DNA from: an uncultured Oscillospiraceae bacterium
GTDB taxonomy: Bacteria > Bacillota > Clostridia > Oscillospirales > Ruminococcaceae
Reading direction: 5' to 3'
NCBI GenBank assembly: GCA_910587135.1
Contig: CAJULF010000003.1
Coordinates: forward strand, 1 to 64,000
DNA: 64,000 nt
Part shown: in pieces, positions 9,696 to 16,813 of the stretch
Position numbering within the stretch: position 1 is the first letter of the stretch
Layout: each line of letters opens with the position of its first letter
Program-made: the position numbers and the translations under genes
Notes under the pieces: generated by a model
Told to the model about the DNA's origin: nothing
Databases searched by the model: none
Seen by the model: only the letters and a program-made list of their open reading frames with translations

Positions 9696-9829
9696 GTAAA
9701 AATTTCCCGCGCCACGCAAACGCAAAGCGTTTGCCCTCCGTGAAAGCTCCGCATTCGCTGCGCTTTCACGGAGGCTTGCGGGAAATTTCCTGCGTGGGCG
9801 TTCAGTTTACGTCTGCTTTCAATGCTTTT
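9696..9829 (+). repeat. Interspersed hairpin element, type II, abutting argS RBS
   Basis: The outer arms AAATTTCCCGC and GCGGGAAATTT enclose a hairpin GCAAACGC/GCGTTTGC and a second CCTCCGTGAAAGC/GCTTTCACGGAGG. The type II tail (TGCGTGGGCGTTCAG...GCTTTCAATGC) follows. The minus-strand reading runs straight into ATCAGGAG, the argS ribosome binding site. Confidence 0.85.
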
Positions 9830-9887
9830 TATCTCTTGATTTTGTGCGGCTTCTCGCCGAACAGTCTTGAGCGCGATATTGCCGCGC

Positions 9888-10295
9888 TCACATCTTAACG
9901 CTGACGGTTATCTCGTTGGTAGCCATAAGCCCCGCATTCACGTCAATAGTATACTTAACATATATCTCCCCGCCGTTCTCGTCAAGCTTATTCTTCATAT
10001 CGGTGGTTGAAATGCCTATCATACAATCCCCGTATTCCGTGCCGTACTGACAGTAATGCCGTTTTCCGTTCTCGAAAATAAGGCTGGAAAAGACCGCGCC
10101 CGTGCGCGTCATGGTCATAAGCCCATTGTCGATTTTGAGCTGCACATGACTGCCCTCATAGCCCGTGGCTTCGCTCTCGTCATAATCTATAAAATAGCTC
10201 CCCCCATGTTCGCGGAACTCTCCCTTTGTGAACAGCTCGGAGCTGTCCGTTCCCGCGTCAGTGGTCTGCTTAAGGTTAAACGTAATATTTACCAT
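9888..10295 (-). CDS. DUF1934 (YwiB-like) beta-barrel protein
   Basis: This 135-residue protein fits the DUF1934/YwiB family, a small lipocalin-like beta-barrel of unknown function. Recognisable features are the strand-rich pattern, YFIDYDESEATGYEGSHV, and the central LMTMTRTG. In Bacillus ywiB is immediately upstream of argS, and the same order is kept here, which strengthens the call. AGGAG precedes the ATG and joins directly onto an interspersed element. The function is not known for the family. Confidence 0.8.
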   Translation of the reverse strand: MVNITFNLKQTTDAGTDSSELFTKGEFREHGGSYFIDYDESEATGYEGSHVQLKIDNGLMTMTRTGAVFSSLIFENGKRHYCQYGTEYGDCMIGISTTDMKNKLDENGGEIYVKYTIDVNAGLMATNEITVSVKM

Positions 10296-10311
10296 GTTAT
10301 AAATCTCCTGA

Positions 10312-10385
10312 TTTTAAAAAATTGCAAAATTTCCGAACTCACGCTCCGCTCTGCGCGACTGCGGAAAACAGCTATAATTTGCTTA
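10312..10385 (+). repeat. Interspersed hairpin element, truncated, abutting DUF1934 gene RBS
   Basis: It has the head TTTTAAAAAATTGCAAAATTTCCG and one hairpin (CGAACTCACGC... GCGCGACTGCGG), then is cut off after CTATAATTTGC. The minus-strand reading ends in AAATCAGGAG, the ribosome binding site of the DUF1934 gene. Confidence 0.65.
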
Positions 10386-10392
10386 TATCGCC

Positions 10393-10580
10393 TCAGTTTG
10401 TACATAAAGGTGGACCTAAAGCTTATTAAAAAAAATTTCAAAATTTCCGCTAAGCATACTCCGCTTCACTTCGTTCCGCTCCGTATGCTTAGCGGAAACC
10501 GCGTGCGTTTGCGTTCGCAAACGCACGACTTTTTGAAATTTCATGCACCGACATTGCGCGGCAAATAGGCTTTTTCTACA
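10393..10580 (+). repeat. Interspersed hairpin element, type I
   Basis: A complete copy: GTACATAAAGGTGGACC head, a long first hairpin (CCGCTAAGCATAC/GTATGCTTAGCGG), a second hairpin (GTGCGTTTGCG/CGCAAACGCAC), TTTTTGAAATTTCATGC, and the tail GGCAAATAGGCTTTTTCTAC. Confidence 0.88.
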
Positions 10581-10618
10581 AGGTGCGGCGATAAATTTCT
10601 TAGTATAATTATCGCCTT

Positions 10619-10690
10619 TGTGAAATTTCCAAAGCGGACGAAATGTCGCTGTAAGCTTTCAGTGCCTTTGATTTCACGGCTTACAAGCCG
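10619..10690 (+). repeat. Interspersed element remnant (type II tail)
   Basis: GAAATTTCC followed by GTCGCTGTAAGCTTTCAGTGCC matches only the 3' tail of the type II element. It lies 30 bases from the 3' end of ddl. Confidence 0.45.
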
Positions 10691-10720
10691 CCGTAACTTT
10701 TCGGCAGCCCAGCCGCAAAG

Positions 10721-11809
10721 TCAATCGCCGCAGCGCTCCAGCGCAAGCTCTATCAGTCTGTCTATAAGCTCATCATACGGTATCCCCATATTTTCCATTA
10801 GCTTCGGATACATACTGATCGACGTAAACCCGGGAATAGTATTTATCTCATTAAGTATTATTCCCTCGTCTGTCACAAAAAAATCCACGCGCGCCATACC
10901 GTTGCAGCCCACTGCGCGGTAAGCCTTTTTGGCAATCTCGCGCAGCTCCTCCGTTTCCTCGGGGGTGATTTTCGCTGGGATATCCAGCACCGCTTTGCTC
11001 TCGCTGCCGTATTTCCCGTCATAATCGTAAAAACCAGACTCCGAGGTTATCTGTCCGGGTATCGAAGCTATCAGACTCTCCGCTGCGTTTAACCCCTGTG
11101 AGTTGCCCAGAACCGCGCACTCGACTTCCTTGCCGCGTATTTCCTTTTCGATAAGCACCTTTACACCGTGGGCAAACGCTACCATAATTCCGCTTTTCAG
11201 AGCCTCGCGGTTCGCCGCGCGGGAAACTCCCACAGACGACCCCGCGGAAGCGGGCTTGACAAACATAGGATAACCGCCCAGTCTGCTTTCAATCATGTCG
11301 CACATGCCCTCAATATCCGACAGCGCATCCTTAGTGATGTGGCAGTAAGGCGCGGTGCGTATCCCCGCCGTATCGAGAATGGCGTGCGTTATAGTCTTGT
11401 CCATACAGGCGGCACTGCCTGTCATGTCACTGCCGACGCAGGGAAGCCCCGCAAGAGCGCATAGCCCCTGAATAGTTCCGTCCTCGCCGTTCGCGCCGTG
11501 AAGCACGGGGAAAACCGCGTCCACCTTGTGTATATAGGAGGCTTCCCCCATAAGTATTATCCCCTTGTTAAGCGCGTCGGGACTGATTACCGCGGTGCAG
11601 CAGTCGGGATTATTCTCCCACTCACCCGTGCGGATATACTCGTATTCCCCGGGGTAATACAGCCAGTGCCCCTTTTTGGTTATGCCTATGCACATAACGT
11701 TGTATTTGTTTTTGGGGATATTTGTAAGTACATTGTAGGCGGACAAAAGTGATATCTCGTGTTCGCTTGAAGCGCCGCCGAACAGCACCGCAATCTTTTT
11801 CCTCGCCAT
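10721..11809 (-). CDS. ddl: D-alanine--D-alanine ligase
   Basis: Ddl joins two D-alanines with ATP for the peptidoglycan precursor. The 362-residue ATP-grasp protein has GGASSEHEISL at the start, LHGANGEDGTIQG, the lid motif KPASAGSSVGVS, and the metal-binding ARVDFF ... LNEINTIPGFT at the end. The FYDYDGKY loop carries the tyrosine expected of D-Ala-D-Ala ligases rather than the replacement seen in D-lactate ligases, so vancomycin-type precursor change is not suggested. The ribosome binding site is weak (GGTGGTG). It is monocistronic here. Confidence 0.95.
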   Translation of the reverse strand: MARKKIAVLFGGASSEHEISLLSAYNVLTNIPKNKYNVMCIGITKKGHWLYYPGEYEYIRTGEWENNPDCCTAVISPDALNKGIILMGEASYIHKVDAVFPVLHGANGEDGTIQGLCALAGLPCVGSDMTGSAACMDKTITHAILDTAGIRTAPYCHITKDALSDIEGMCDMIESRLGGYPMFVKPASAGSSVGVSRAANREALKSGIMVAFAHGVKVLIEKEIRGKEVECAVLGNSQGLNAAESLIASIPGQITSESGFYDYDGKYGSESKAVLDIPAKITPEETEELREIAKKAYRAVGCNGMARVDFFVTDEGIILNEINTIPGFTSISMYPKLMENMGIPYDELIDRLIELALERCGD

Positions 11810-12097
11810 ATACCATCACCACCGCGAACTCCTGCGCCTTTGCGGACAATCGCCAAAAGCATCAGTCTGAAGCGTTCCGTACTTGTGTATGGTCAGCTTC
11901 TTAAAATCGCGTCCTTTCATATTTGTTGCCAATATTTTATGATAAATTCAGCGTAATAATGACCTTTGTGCGGGGTTTTAAGACTTGCGTCCTCAAACCG
12001 CATAATAACTCAAATTATATTATATCACAAAAAGGAAACATTTTCAAGGGGATAAAAGAATTTTTTGGAAACAAAAAAACCGAAAAAGCGCAAAAAT

Positions 12098-12125
12098 TTA
12101 CCCCGCCGAGCTTTCGGCGGGGTAA
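12098..12125 (-). terminator. Rho-independent terminator of the pilin operon
   Basis: A 12-bp perfect stem (ACCCCGCCGA with TCGGCGGGGT plus two A-T pairs) has a 4-base loop. On the minus strand it is followed by AAATTTTTG and another T-run. It lies just past the stop codon of the 72-residue membrane protein and closes the two-gene pilin unit. Confidence 0.88.
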
Positions 12126-12131
12126 CCGATA

Positions 12132-12350
12132 TCAAATTACAGCCCACACCACTGTCGCAGCGATAACGCCGAGTGCGCTTACCGCGGACAGCACGTCAAA
12201 TAATGACACGGGAGTGGATTTTCTGATTTCGGGGTAGCTTTTCAGCGATTCCAAAGCGCTTTTTGAAAGATTGGCTGTTCGCCTTGCCATGCGGCGGAAG
12301 CTGAAACGCCTGCGCTTTCCTTTACGCGGAAACTTCTTTGATTTGTGCAT
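12132..12350 (-). CDS. Small basic single-pass membrane protein, pilin-coupled
   Basis: This 72-residue protein has a strongly basic N-terminal half (KSKKFPRKGKRRRFSFRR, then RRTANLSK) and one C-terminal hydrophobic segment (about residues 49-71). It would sit in the membrane with a cationic cytoplasmic domain. Its ATG is two bases after the pilin stop, so the two are translationally coupled and share the terminator. I do not recognise a family. It could be an assembly, anchoring or regulatory partner of the pilin, but that rests only on position. It is not homologous to known pilus ATPases or prepilin peptidases. Confidence 0.7.
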   Translation of the reverse strand: MHKSKKFPRKGKRRRFSFRRMARRTANLSKSALESLKSYPEIRKSTPVSLFDVLSAVSALGVIAATVVWAVI

Positions 12351-12352
12351 TA

Positions 12353-13054
12353 TTACGTAGTAGGAGTAGATGATGTAGTTCCACTAACCAACGGAATAGC
12401 AGGAGCAGTGCCTACGATATAACCTTTCGGAGAAACGCCCGCTGTTTTTTCGTCCCATTTACAAGTTGAATCAAATGCCATTGCTCCGGAAGTTCCTGTT
12501 TCATTAAGAATTTTAGGATATTCCGTGTTTGCAAAATCCGTTGCATTATTTGCATCAGCCGTATACGCAACACCGGTGCACTTTCCGCCGTTTAGAAGAA
12601 CAATTATTGCGGCGTTTTTAACTTCAGGGAATAAGTTGGCAAGTTCAATTGCAAGTAAATCCTCCGCGGACTTTGCTTCCGACTTTTTGTCATCTTTTGT
12701 TTTACTTGCAGCGGCAGTCCCCCATTTTATGGTAGAACCTGATTTAAAATTCTCTTTGGTAGCTGCGGTTATGCTCCATTTTGCACTATCAACCGTAATC
12801 ACAAGCTTTTGATTGACTGTTGAACCCAGCAGCATACCATAACCTTGAGTATCAGCCGTAGTCAAAAAGCCATCAATATTGTTCTTGATTGATGCCGCCG
12901 TAGTGTTTGCCGATGTTACTCTCGAAGAAGTAACGTAGCCAAGCATGGTGGGCACAAGGATAGCCGCCAGAACAGCGATGATAGCGATAACAACTATCAG
13001 CTCGACCAGCGTAAAGCCTTTTTTGGCTTTAAGGGATTGCAGTTTCTTTAACAT
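12353..13054 (-). CDS. Type IV pilin-like protein (class III signal peptide)
   Basis: This 233-residue protein begins with a class III (prepilin) signal: a basic leader MLKKLQSLKAKKG, then FTLVELIVVIAII, with cleavage expected after G13 and the conserved E at mature position 5. The hydrophobic helix is followed by a Ser/Thr/Ala/Lys-rich globular part with two cysteines (GGKCTGVAY and STCKWD), which could form one disulfide. AGGAGG precedes the ATG by about 7 bases. No promoter is visible in its 215-base leader; the nearest consensus promoter lies in the invertible segment upstream and now points the other way. No other pilus-assembly gene is in the window, so export must use machinery encoded elsewhere. 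Confidence 0.88.
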   Translation of the reverse strand: MLKKLQSLKAKKGFTLVELIVVIAIIAVLAAILVPTMLGYVTSSRVTSANTTAASIKNNIDGFLTTADTQGYGMLLGSTVNQKLVITVDSAKWSITAATKENFKSGSTIKWGTAAASKTKDDKKSEAKSAEDLLAIELANLFPEVKNAAIIVLLNGGKCTGVAYTADANNATDFANTEYPKILNETGTSGAMAFDSTCKWDEKTAGVSPKGYIVGTAPAIPLVSGTTSSTPTT

Positions 13055-13269
13055 AGTAAAGACCTCCTGAAAAAAGTTTTTCTGCCCCGCGCTCCGTTCA
13101 GCGCCGCGGCGAGGTGAAAATTCACGCGGTCTTTGGTTTTCACCCGTAAAAAAAGAATATGTACCGCGTTGTTTTGCCCGCCGAGCCGCTTTTTGTATGC
13201 GCTCGGGTGTGTTTTATATGTAACCCGCAAGGGGGTCGCATACCCGATAACCGCCGATTTAACGGCGTT
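13055..13269 (-). other. Untranslated leader between invertible segment and pilin gene
   Basis: These 215 bases would be the fixed part of the pilin 5' leader in the ON state. On the minus strand they contain a short hairpin (CGCCG/CGGCG near 13249-13266) and an ACCCCCTTGCGGGT hairpin (about 13223-13236), but no convincing promoter. I looked for a cyclic-di-GMP riboswitch, which would fit a pilin, but could not match its core. Confidence 0.5.
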
Positions 13270-13295
13270 TACAACATAATGTTGATTATGTTGTA
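13270..13295. repeat. Left inverted repeat of the invertible segment (recombination site)
   Basis: 26 bp that recur as an exact reverse complement at 13542-13567. The site is two 11-bp palindromic arms (TACAACATAAT / ATTATGTTGTA) around an asymmetric 4-bp centre, GTTG. That is the architecture of a tyrosine-recombinase core site. The centre reads CAAC in the right copy, so the two sites are in inverted orientation and recombination would invert, not delete. Confidence 0.92.
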
Positions 13296-13478
13296 AATTA
13301 TCGGTGCGGGACAGGTCTTTGCTTTTAAAAGATTACATTTATGTATTTTTATGGCATATCAAATGTGTGAATTGCGCCCGCGCTTTATGTAAAAATTTTG
13401 CAAAACTGAACTTTTTGAAAATTTTCAACAAGTTTTCTAAGCGCAGGTGGAATTTTTTTGTGTTTTTTTGAAAAAGTG

Positions 13479-13507
13479 TTGACAAGCGAAAAAAGTTGTG
13501 ATATAAT
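13479..13507 (+). promoter_or_regulatory. Consensus sigma-A promoter inside the invertible segment
   Basis: TTGACA (13479-13484), a 17-bp spacer and TATAAT (13502-13507), with a TG extended -10 and T-tracts upstream that could act as an UP element. Transcription would start near 13514. As read here it is antisense to the 3' part of the recombinase gene; when inverted it drives the pilin. Confidence 0.88.
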
Positions 13508-13541
13508 GTGAAGTGTAAACAATCGGCAAAGTTAATTCTTG

Positions 13542-13567
13542 TACAACATAATCAACATTATGTTGTA
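13542..13567. repeat. Right inverted repeat of the invertible segment (recombination site)
   Basis: An exact reverse complement of 13270-13295. It overlaps the last codons of the recombinase gene. The stop codon (13558-13560) lies in the outer 11-bp arm, outside the central CAAC where strand exchange would occur, so inversion does not change the recombinase protein. Confidence 0.92.
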
Positions 13568-14397
13568 TTGAGGACTAACCCAAGCCGATTTATTTGTTTT
13601 TGATGGATTTTTCCGCTCTCCATGGTGTATATCCTTGTGGTGTTCACCGCGGAATGACCGAGTATGTCCGCAAGCCGCGACAGATCCTTTTCTATCGAAT
13701 AATAAGTCCTCGCGAACAGATGGCGCAGATTATGCGGGAACACCTTATCCTCCGCTACACCCGCCGTTTCGCAAAGCCGCTTCATCTCCCGCCAGATGTT
13801 GGAGCGGTCGGGCGGATTGCCACGCGAGGTCACGAAAACCGCTCCGATGAGAATACCCCTTTTTTTAAGGTATTTTGTGAGGAGCTTACGCAGCTTTTCG
13901 GGCAGGAACACCACGCGGCTCTTTCCCTTGCAGGATATCACGGTGCGCCCTGTGCGGACGGCTTCGACAGTGATGAATTTCAGCTCGGACACCCGTATTC
14001 CCGTGGCGCATATGGTCTGCAATATCAGCCCAAGACGTTTGTTTCCGCTTCGTTCTGCTGCCGCAACAAGGCGCTTGTATTCCTCAACAGTCAGCTCGCG
14101 CTCTTCGGGCAGGAATGATCGGCGCTGTATCCTCAAAGGCTTCAGGCGCATTCCGCTTTGTCCAGTAAAGTCAAGGAAGCTGTTCACCGCCGCCAGTATA
14201 GTGTTTACGCTTGACGAGGAATATTTTTCGGCAATAGCTCTCTTGAAACTCACCAGAAGCGCTTTATCAAGCTGCGAGTCCCCCGCGAACTCCGCCAGCT
14301 TTTCAAGGTCGCGCGTGTATTTCCGCACAGTGCGCTCTGCCCGCTCATGCTCCGTGAGCGCTATCGCAAAATCCCGGATCTTTTCGGAAAGTGACAA
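13558..14397 (-). CDS. Tyrosine recombinase, probable DNA invertase of the pilin switch
   Basis: This 279-residue protein has an N-terminal SAM-like core-binding domain (about 1-90) and a catalytic domain with the full set of active-site residues: R135 (ATGIRVSE), a beta-hairpin lysine (K157 or K159, CKGKSR), H222 and R225 (PHNLRH), H248 (LGHS), and nucleophile Y257 (TRIY). It is XerC/D-sized but stands alone. Its 3' end lies inside one of the two inverted repeats, which makes it the obvious enzyme for the switch. The start is TTG at 14397, supported by AAGGAGG about 8 bases upstream; TATAAT is visible near 14429. Role by context; family certain. Confidence 0.9.
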   Translation of the reverse strand: MSLSEKIRDFAIALTEHERAERTVRKYTRDLEKLAEFAGDSQLDKALLVSFKRAIAEKYSSSSVNTILAAVNSFLDFTGQSGMRLKPLRIQRRSFLPEERELTVEEYKRLVAAAERSGNKRLGLILQTICATGIRVSELKFITVEAVRTGRTVISCKGKSRVVFLPEKLRKLLTKYLKKRGILIGAVFVTSRGNPPDRSNIWREMKRLCETAGVAEDKVFPHNLRHLFARTYYSIEKDLSRLADILGHSAVNTTRIYTMESGKIHQKQINRLGLVLNTT

Positions 14398-14423
14398 TAA
14401 AATCCCTCCTTTTTATGTGCCTT

Positions 14424-14453
14424 AAAAGTATTATACTAAAGTCGGGAACTTAT
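14424..14453 (-). promoter_or_regulatory. Putative promoter of the recombinase gene
   Basis: On the minus strand TTGTGT, an 18-bp spacer and TATAAT (complement of ATTATA) lie about 30 bases upstream of the TTG start. The -10 is perfect and the -35 poor, consistent with low constitutive expression. Confidence 0.5.
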
Positions 14454-14582
14454 ACACAAGGACTTGTACAGCGGTAATATGGACTTGACGGGAAGAATAT
14501 CATGTTATTGCGGCGCGGTACGCGCAGAAATCCTTTATTTCAGTGATTTTTTAGTCCAAGGCACACAAGATTGCAAATGTAA

Positions 14583-14745
14583 AGGCGCTGAAAGCAGAAA
14601 TCAACCGAATGTCCACGCAGGAATTTTCCCGCACTCCGCCGTGGAAGCGGAGTGGAGCACAGCGAAACGCAGCTTTCACGGCGAGATAGCGAACTCCACC
14701 GCGCAGCGTTTGAGTTCGCGGCGCGGGAAAATTCAAATTTAAATC
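14583..14745 (-). repeat. Interspersed hairpin element, type II, reverse orientation, abutting patatin gene RBS
   Basis: Read on the minus strand it has the type II tail (complement of GGCGCTGAAAGC...GTCCACGCAGG). The outer arms AATTTTCCCGC and GCGGGAAAATT enclose diverged hairpins. Its end runs into AAATCAGGAGG, the ribosome binding site of the patatin gene. Orientation relative to the gene matches the copies at argS and the Nudix gene. Confidence 0.75.
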
Positions 14746-14755
14746 AGGAGGATAT

Positions 14756-15589
14756 ATGTCTGAATACGGGTTTGTATTATGCGGCGGAGGAGGTCGCGGC
14801 GCCTATCAGGTCGGCGTGTGGAAAGCGCTTGTGAAGTCGGGTATTGCCGACAGGATAACGGGGTTCTCGGGGGCTTCCGTGGGGGCGCTCAATGCGGCTT
14901 TGTTTGCCACCGCTTCTGCGGAAGAGGCAGAAAAAGTGTGGGAGAGTATATCGCAATCGGTAATCGCCGATCCCATGGACGCAGTAGAAAAGATCATCGG
15001 CTCGGCGATAAGATATGTAAGATCGGACGACAAAAGCATAACAAAGGAGCGCATAAGCGGCGCGATAAATTCGGGGTTGTTTTCGCGCGAGGGACTTATC
15101 GATCTTATTGAAAGGAACGGAATAAACCTGCGGCTGTCAAGGGTAAGGATACCGTGCTTTGCCTGCTGCACAAGCATGGAAACGGGCAGCGCGGAATATT
15201 TTGATATGAGAGCGTACTCTCCCGAAACCATAACGAAAATTCTGATAGCTTCAAGCGCTATCCCCGCCGCTTTTCCCCCCGAAAAAATAGGAGCGGTGAG
15301 ATACCGCGACGGAGGTATAAAGGACAACTGCCCAATAAAGCCGCTGTACAACGCGGGGTACAGGCGGTTTATAATTTCGTATCTTGGGGAGGATATCGCA
15401 GACAAGTCCGAATTTACAGACGCGGAATTTACAGAGCTTGTCCCGTCCGATGATATTTATTTGGGTGACAGAAACACATCCATACTCAACAACGGAACTT
15501 TGGATTTCAACGCAAAGGATGCGGCGGAGCGCATAGCGCTCGGAGAGCGCGAAACCACTGCGGCGATTGAGAAAAAAGCTTTTATATAA
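14756..15589 (+). CDS. Patatin-like phospholipase
   Basis: This 277-residue protein is a lipid acyl hydrolase of the patatin family with a Ser-Asp dyad. It has the oxyanion loop GGGGRGAYQVG (residues 10-20), nucleophile elbow GASVG (S41) and the catalytic DGG (D185-G187). The fold is complete and no signal peptide is present, so it should act in the cytoplasm or at the inner membrane face. AGGAGG precedes the ATG. Downstream it faces the convergent dgkA operon across a hairpin terminator. Substrate is unknown. Confidence 0.88.
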   Translation: MSEYGFVLCGGGGRGAYQVGVWKALVKSGIADRITGFSGASVGALNAALFATASAEEAEKVWESISQSVIADPMDAVEKIIGSAIRYVRSDDKSITKERISGAINSGLFSREGLIDLIERNGINLRLSRVRIPCFACCTSMETGSAEYFDMRAYSPETITKILIASSAIPAAFPPEKIGAVRYRDGGIKDNCPIKPLYNAGYRRFIISYLGEDIADKSEFTDAEFTELVPSDDIYLGDRNTSILNNGTLDFNAKDAAERIALGERETTAAIEKKAFI

Positions 15590-15616
15590 AAAATGTGCCG
15601 CCATAAAAATGGCGGC
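15590..15616 (-). terminator. Terminator of the phoH-ybeY-dgkA operon
   Basis: An 8-bp stem GCCGCCAT/ATGGCGGC (15597-15604 and 15609-15616) has a 4-base loop. On the minus strand it is followed by ACATTTTTTATA. It may also act weakly for the patatin gene, whose stop lies just before it. Confidence 0.7.
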
Positions 15617-15621
15617 GCCTA

Positions 15622-15812
15622 ACTGTATATATGGGTTAACCAAGAGAGGATTATTTAAAATAATTTCAAAATTTTCGCCGGTCATACTCCGTGCTGCTGC
15701 GTAACACTCCGTATGCCTGACGAAAACCGCGCGTATTTGCCGAACAGCAAATACGCGCGGTTTGAAATTTAATGCGCCGACGTTGCGTAGCATATAGGCT
15801 TTTTATACAAGC
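15622..15812 (+). repeat. Interspersed hairpin element, type I
   Basis: CTGTATATATGGGTTAACC head, hairpin 1 (CGCCGGTCATAC ... GTATGCCTGACG), hairpin 2 (GCGCGTATTTGC/GCAAATACGCGC), GGTTTGAAATTTAATGCG, and the type I tail. It lies between the 3' end of dgkA and the terminator of that operon, so it would be part of the operon's 3' transcript. Confidence 0.85.
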
Positions 15813-15854
15813 TAATATCCCGATAAATTTCAGGATACCTGTATATAGGCTGAT

Positions 15855-16328
15855 TTAAAGTTTTAAATTATTGTTCTTGCTTTTAAACGGCAAGAATACC
15901 AACGCGCACGAACCCGCTACAGCCGCCGCAAAAACGAATATCCTCCACAGCTCCGAGGTAAAATATTCCGCAATATCCGCGAAGCATTCCAAGTCCCAGA
16001 ACAGCGCAGCACCTACCCCCACCGCGAATATTGACGCAATAAGCACCGCACCCGCCGCGCAGTCCTTGCTGCGCCTTATAAGCCCGTCATGCTCTGTTGT
16101 CACCCTATCCGCCAGATATTCCAGCGCGGTGTTGACGGCTTCAAGCCCCATAACAGCTCCGAATGTCAGCAGCAATATTGCCCACTCCGAGCGGGACAAC
16201 TCGTAAAACCGCGCAGCGAACCAGCTTACAAATCCCGCCGCGCACAAATGAAACCGAAAATTCCTCTCGCGAAACAGCATTGCCAGACCGCGCCCCGCAT
16301 AAGCAAATCCCTTAAAAAAAGCCTTCAC
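15855..16328 (-). CDS. dgkA: Diacylglycerol/undecaprenol kinase family membrane protein
   Basis: This 157-residue protein belongs to the small integral-membrane DgkA family; in Firmicutes these usually phosphorylate undecaprenol. It has the family signature EAVNTALEYLADRV followed by KDCAAGAVL (residues about 64-95) and several hydrophobic segments. The C-terminus is about 30 residues longer than usual, giving an extra hydrophobic helix and a basic tail. The start is GTG overlapping the ybeY stop (GTGA). The order phoH-ybeY-dgkA is common in Firmicutes and supports the assignment. Substrate choice is not decided by the sequence. Confidence 0.88.
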   Translation of the reverse strand: MKAFFKGFAYAGRGLAMLFRERNFRFHLCAAGFVSWFAARFYELSRSEWAILLLTFGAVMGLEAVNTALEYLADRVTTEHDGLIRRSKDCAAGAVLIASIFAVGVGAALFWDLECFADIAEYFTSELWRIFVFAAAVAGSCALVFLPFKSKNNNLKL

Positions 16329-16813
16329 TGCACCTCACCGCGCGTTATTCCGAGCCTTTCAAGAACCCTCTCCTGCTTTGCGAACATTATCTTTTCCTCC
16401 TCGCCGCCGTCCACATGGTCATATCCCAGCAGGTGGAACAGCGAGTGCGTTATCAGAAACGCCAGCTCCCTTTTAAAGCTGTGCGAGTACTCCTCTGACT
16501 GCTCCTTCGCCTTTTCAAGAGACACCACGATATCCCCGAGAATAATCGCGTCGTTATCGGGGTTGACCTCAAAGCCGCCATCGTCCCCGATGGGAAACGA
16601 CAGAACATCGGTTTCTCTGTCAATACCGCGGAATTCCGCGTTAAGCTCCCTTATCCGCTCGTTATCCACGAACGTCACAGATACCTCCGCGTCCTCGTCT
16701 ATCTCCTCCTCGGCAAGAGCACTGCGGGTGCAGTCCTCTATCATATGCTCCGCGTATTCGGGCACGGAAATTTTATCCTGCTCGTCGCTTAAAAAAATAT
16801 AGATTTTCATCAT
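16325..16813 (-). CDS. ybeY: Endoribonuclease YbeY
   Basis: YbeY is a zinc-dependent endoribonuclease needed for 16S rRNA maturation and ribosome quality control. The zinc-binding motif THSLFHLLGYDH (H-x3-H-x5-H type) lies at about residues 125-136, followed by the conserved E-K/M-x-x-x-Q-E helix. The first two codons are both ATG. AAGGAG sits only 2 bases before the first and 5 before the second (16810), so the second is the better start. The first ATG overlaps the stop of the upstream gene by one base. Confidence 0.92.
   Translation of the reverse strand: MMKIYIFLSDEQDKISVPEYAEHMIEDCTRSALAEEEIDEDAEVSVTFVDNERIRELNAEFRGIDRETDVLSFPIGDDGGFEVNPDNDAIILGDIVVSLEKAKEQSEEYSHSFKRELAFLITHSLFHLLGYDHVDGGEEEKIMFAKQERVLERLGITRGEVQ

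Larger units (their letters stand above)
13270..13567. promoter_or_regulatory. Invertible promoter segment (phase switch), OFF orientation for the pilin
   Basis: A 298-bp segment including both inverted repeats (246 bp between them) lies between a pilin gene and a tyrosine recombinase gene, both on the minus strand. It contains one consensus promoter, which in this assembly reads to the right, away from the pilin. Inversion would put the -10 at about 13330-13335 and transcription start near 13323, reading toward the pilin start at 13054 with a leader of about 270 nt. A 14-bp palindrome (TTGAAAATTTTCAA, 13415-13428) lies inside and could bind an accessory protein. Confidence 0.85.

Noticed and set aside
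10721..11809. D-Ala-D-Lac or D-Ala-D-Ser (vancomycin resistance) ligase
   Set aside because: The FYDYDGKY loop keeps the tyrosine typical of normal D-Ala-D-Ala ligases and there are no van genes nearby.
13055..13269. Cyclic-di-GMP (GEMM) riboswitch in the pilin leader
   Set aside because: A GGGCAAAAC run is suggestive and the gene type fits, but the paired ACGCAAAGCC segment and the overall helix order could not be found.
13270..13567. Simple bidirectional terminator formed by the 26-bp repeats
   Set aside because: The repeats are about 250 bp apart, are individually palindromic with opposite centres, and have no T-runs after them; a recombination site pair explains them better.
14464..14742. 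Possible 92-residue gene upstream of the patatin gene
   Set aside because: The frame runs through a reverse type II hairpin element and has no ribosome binding site.
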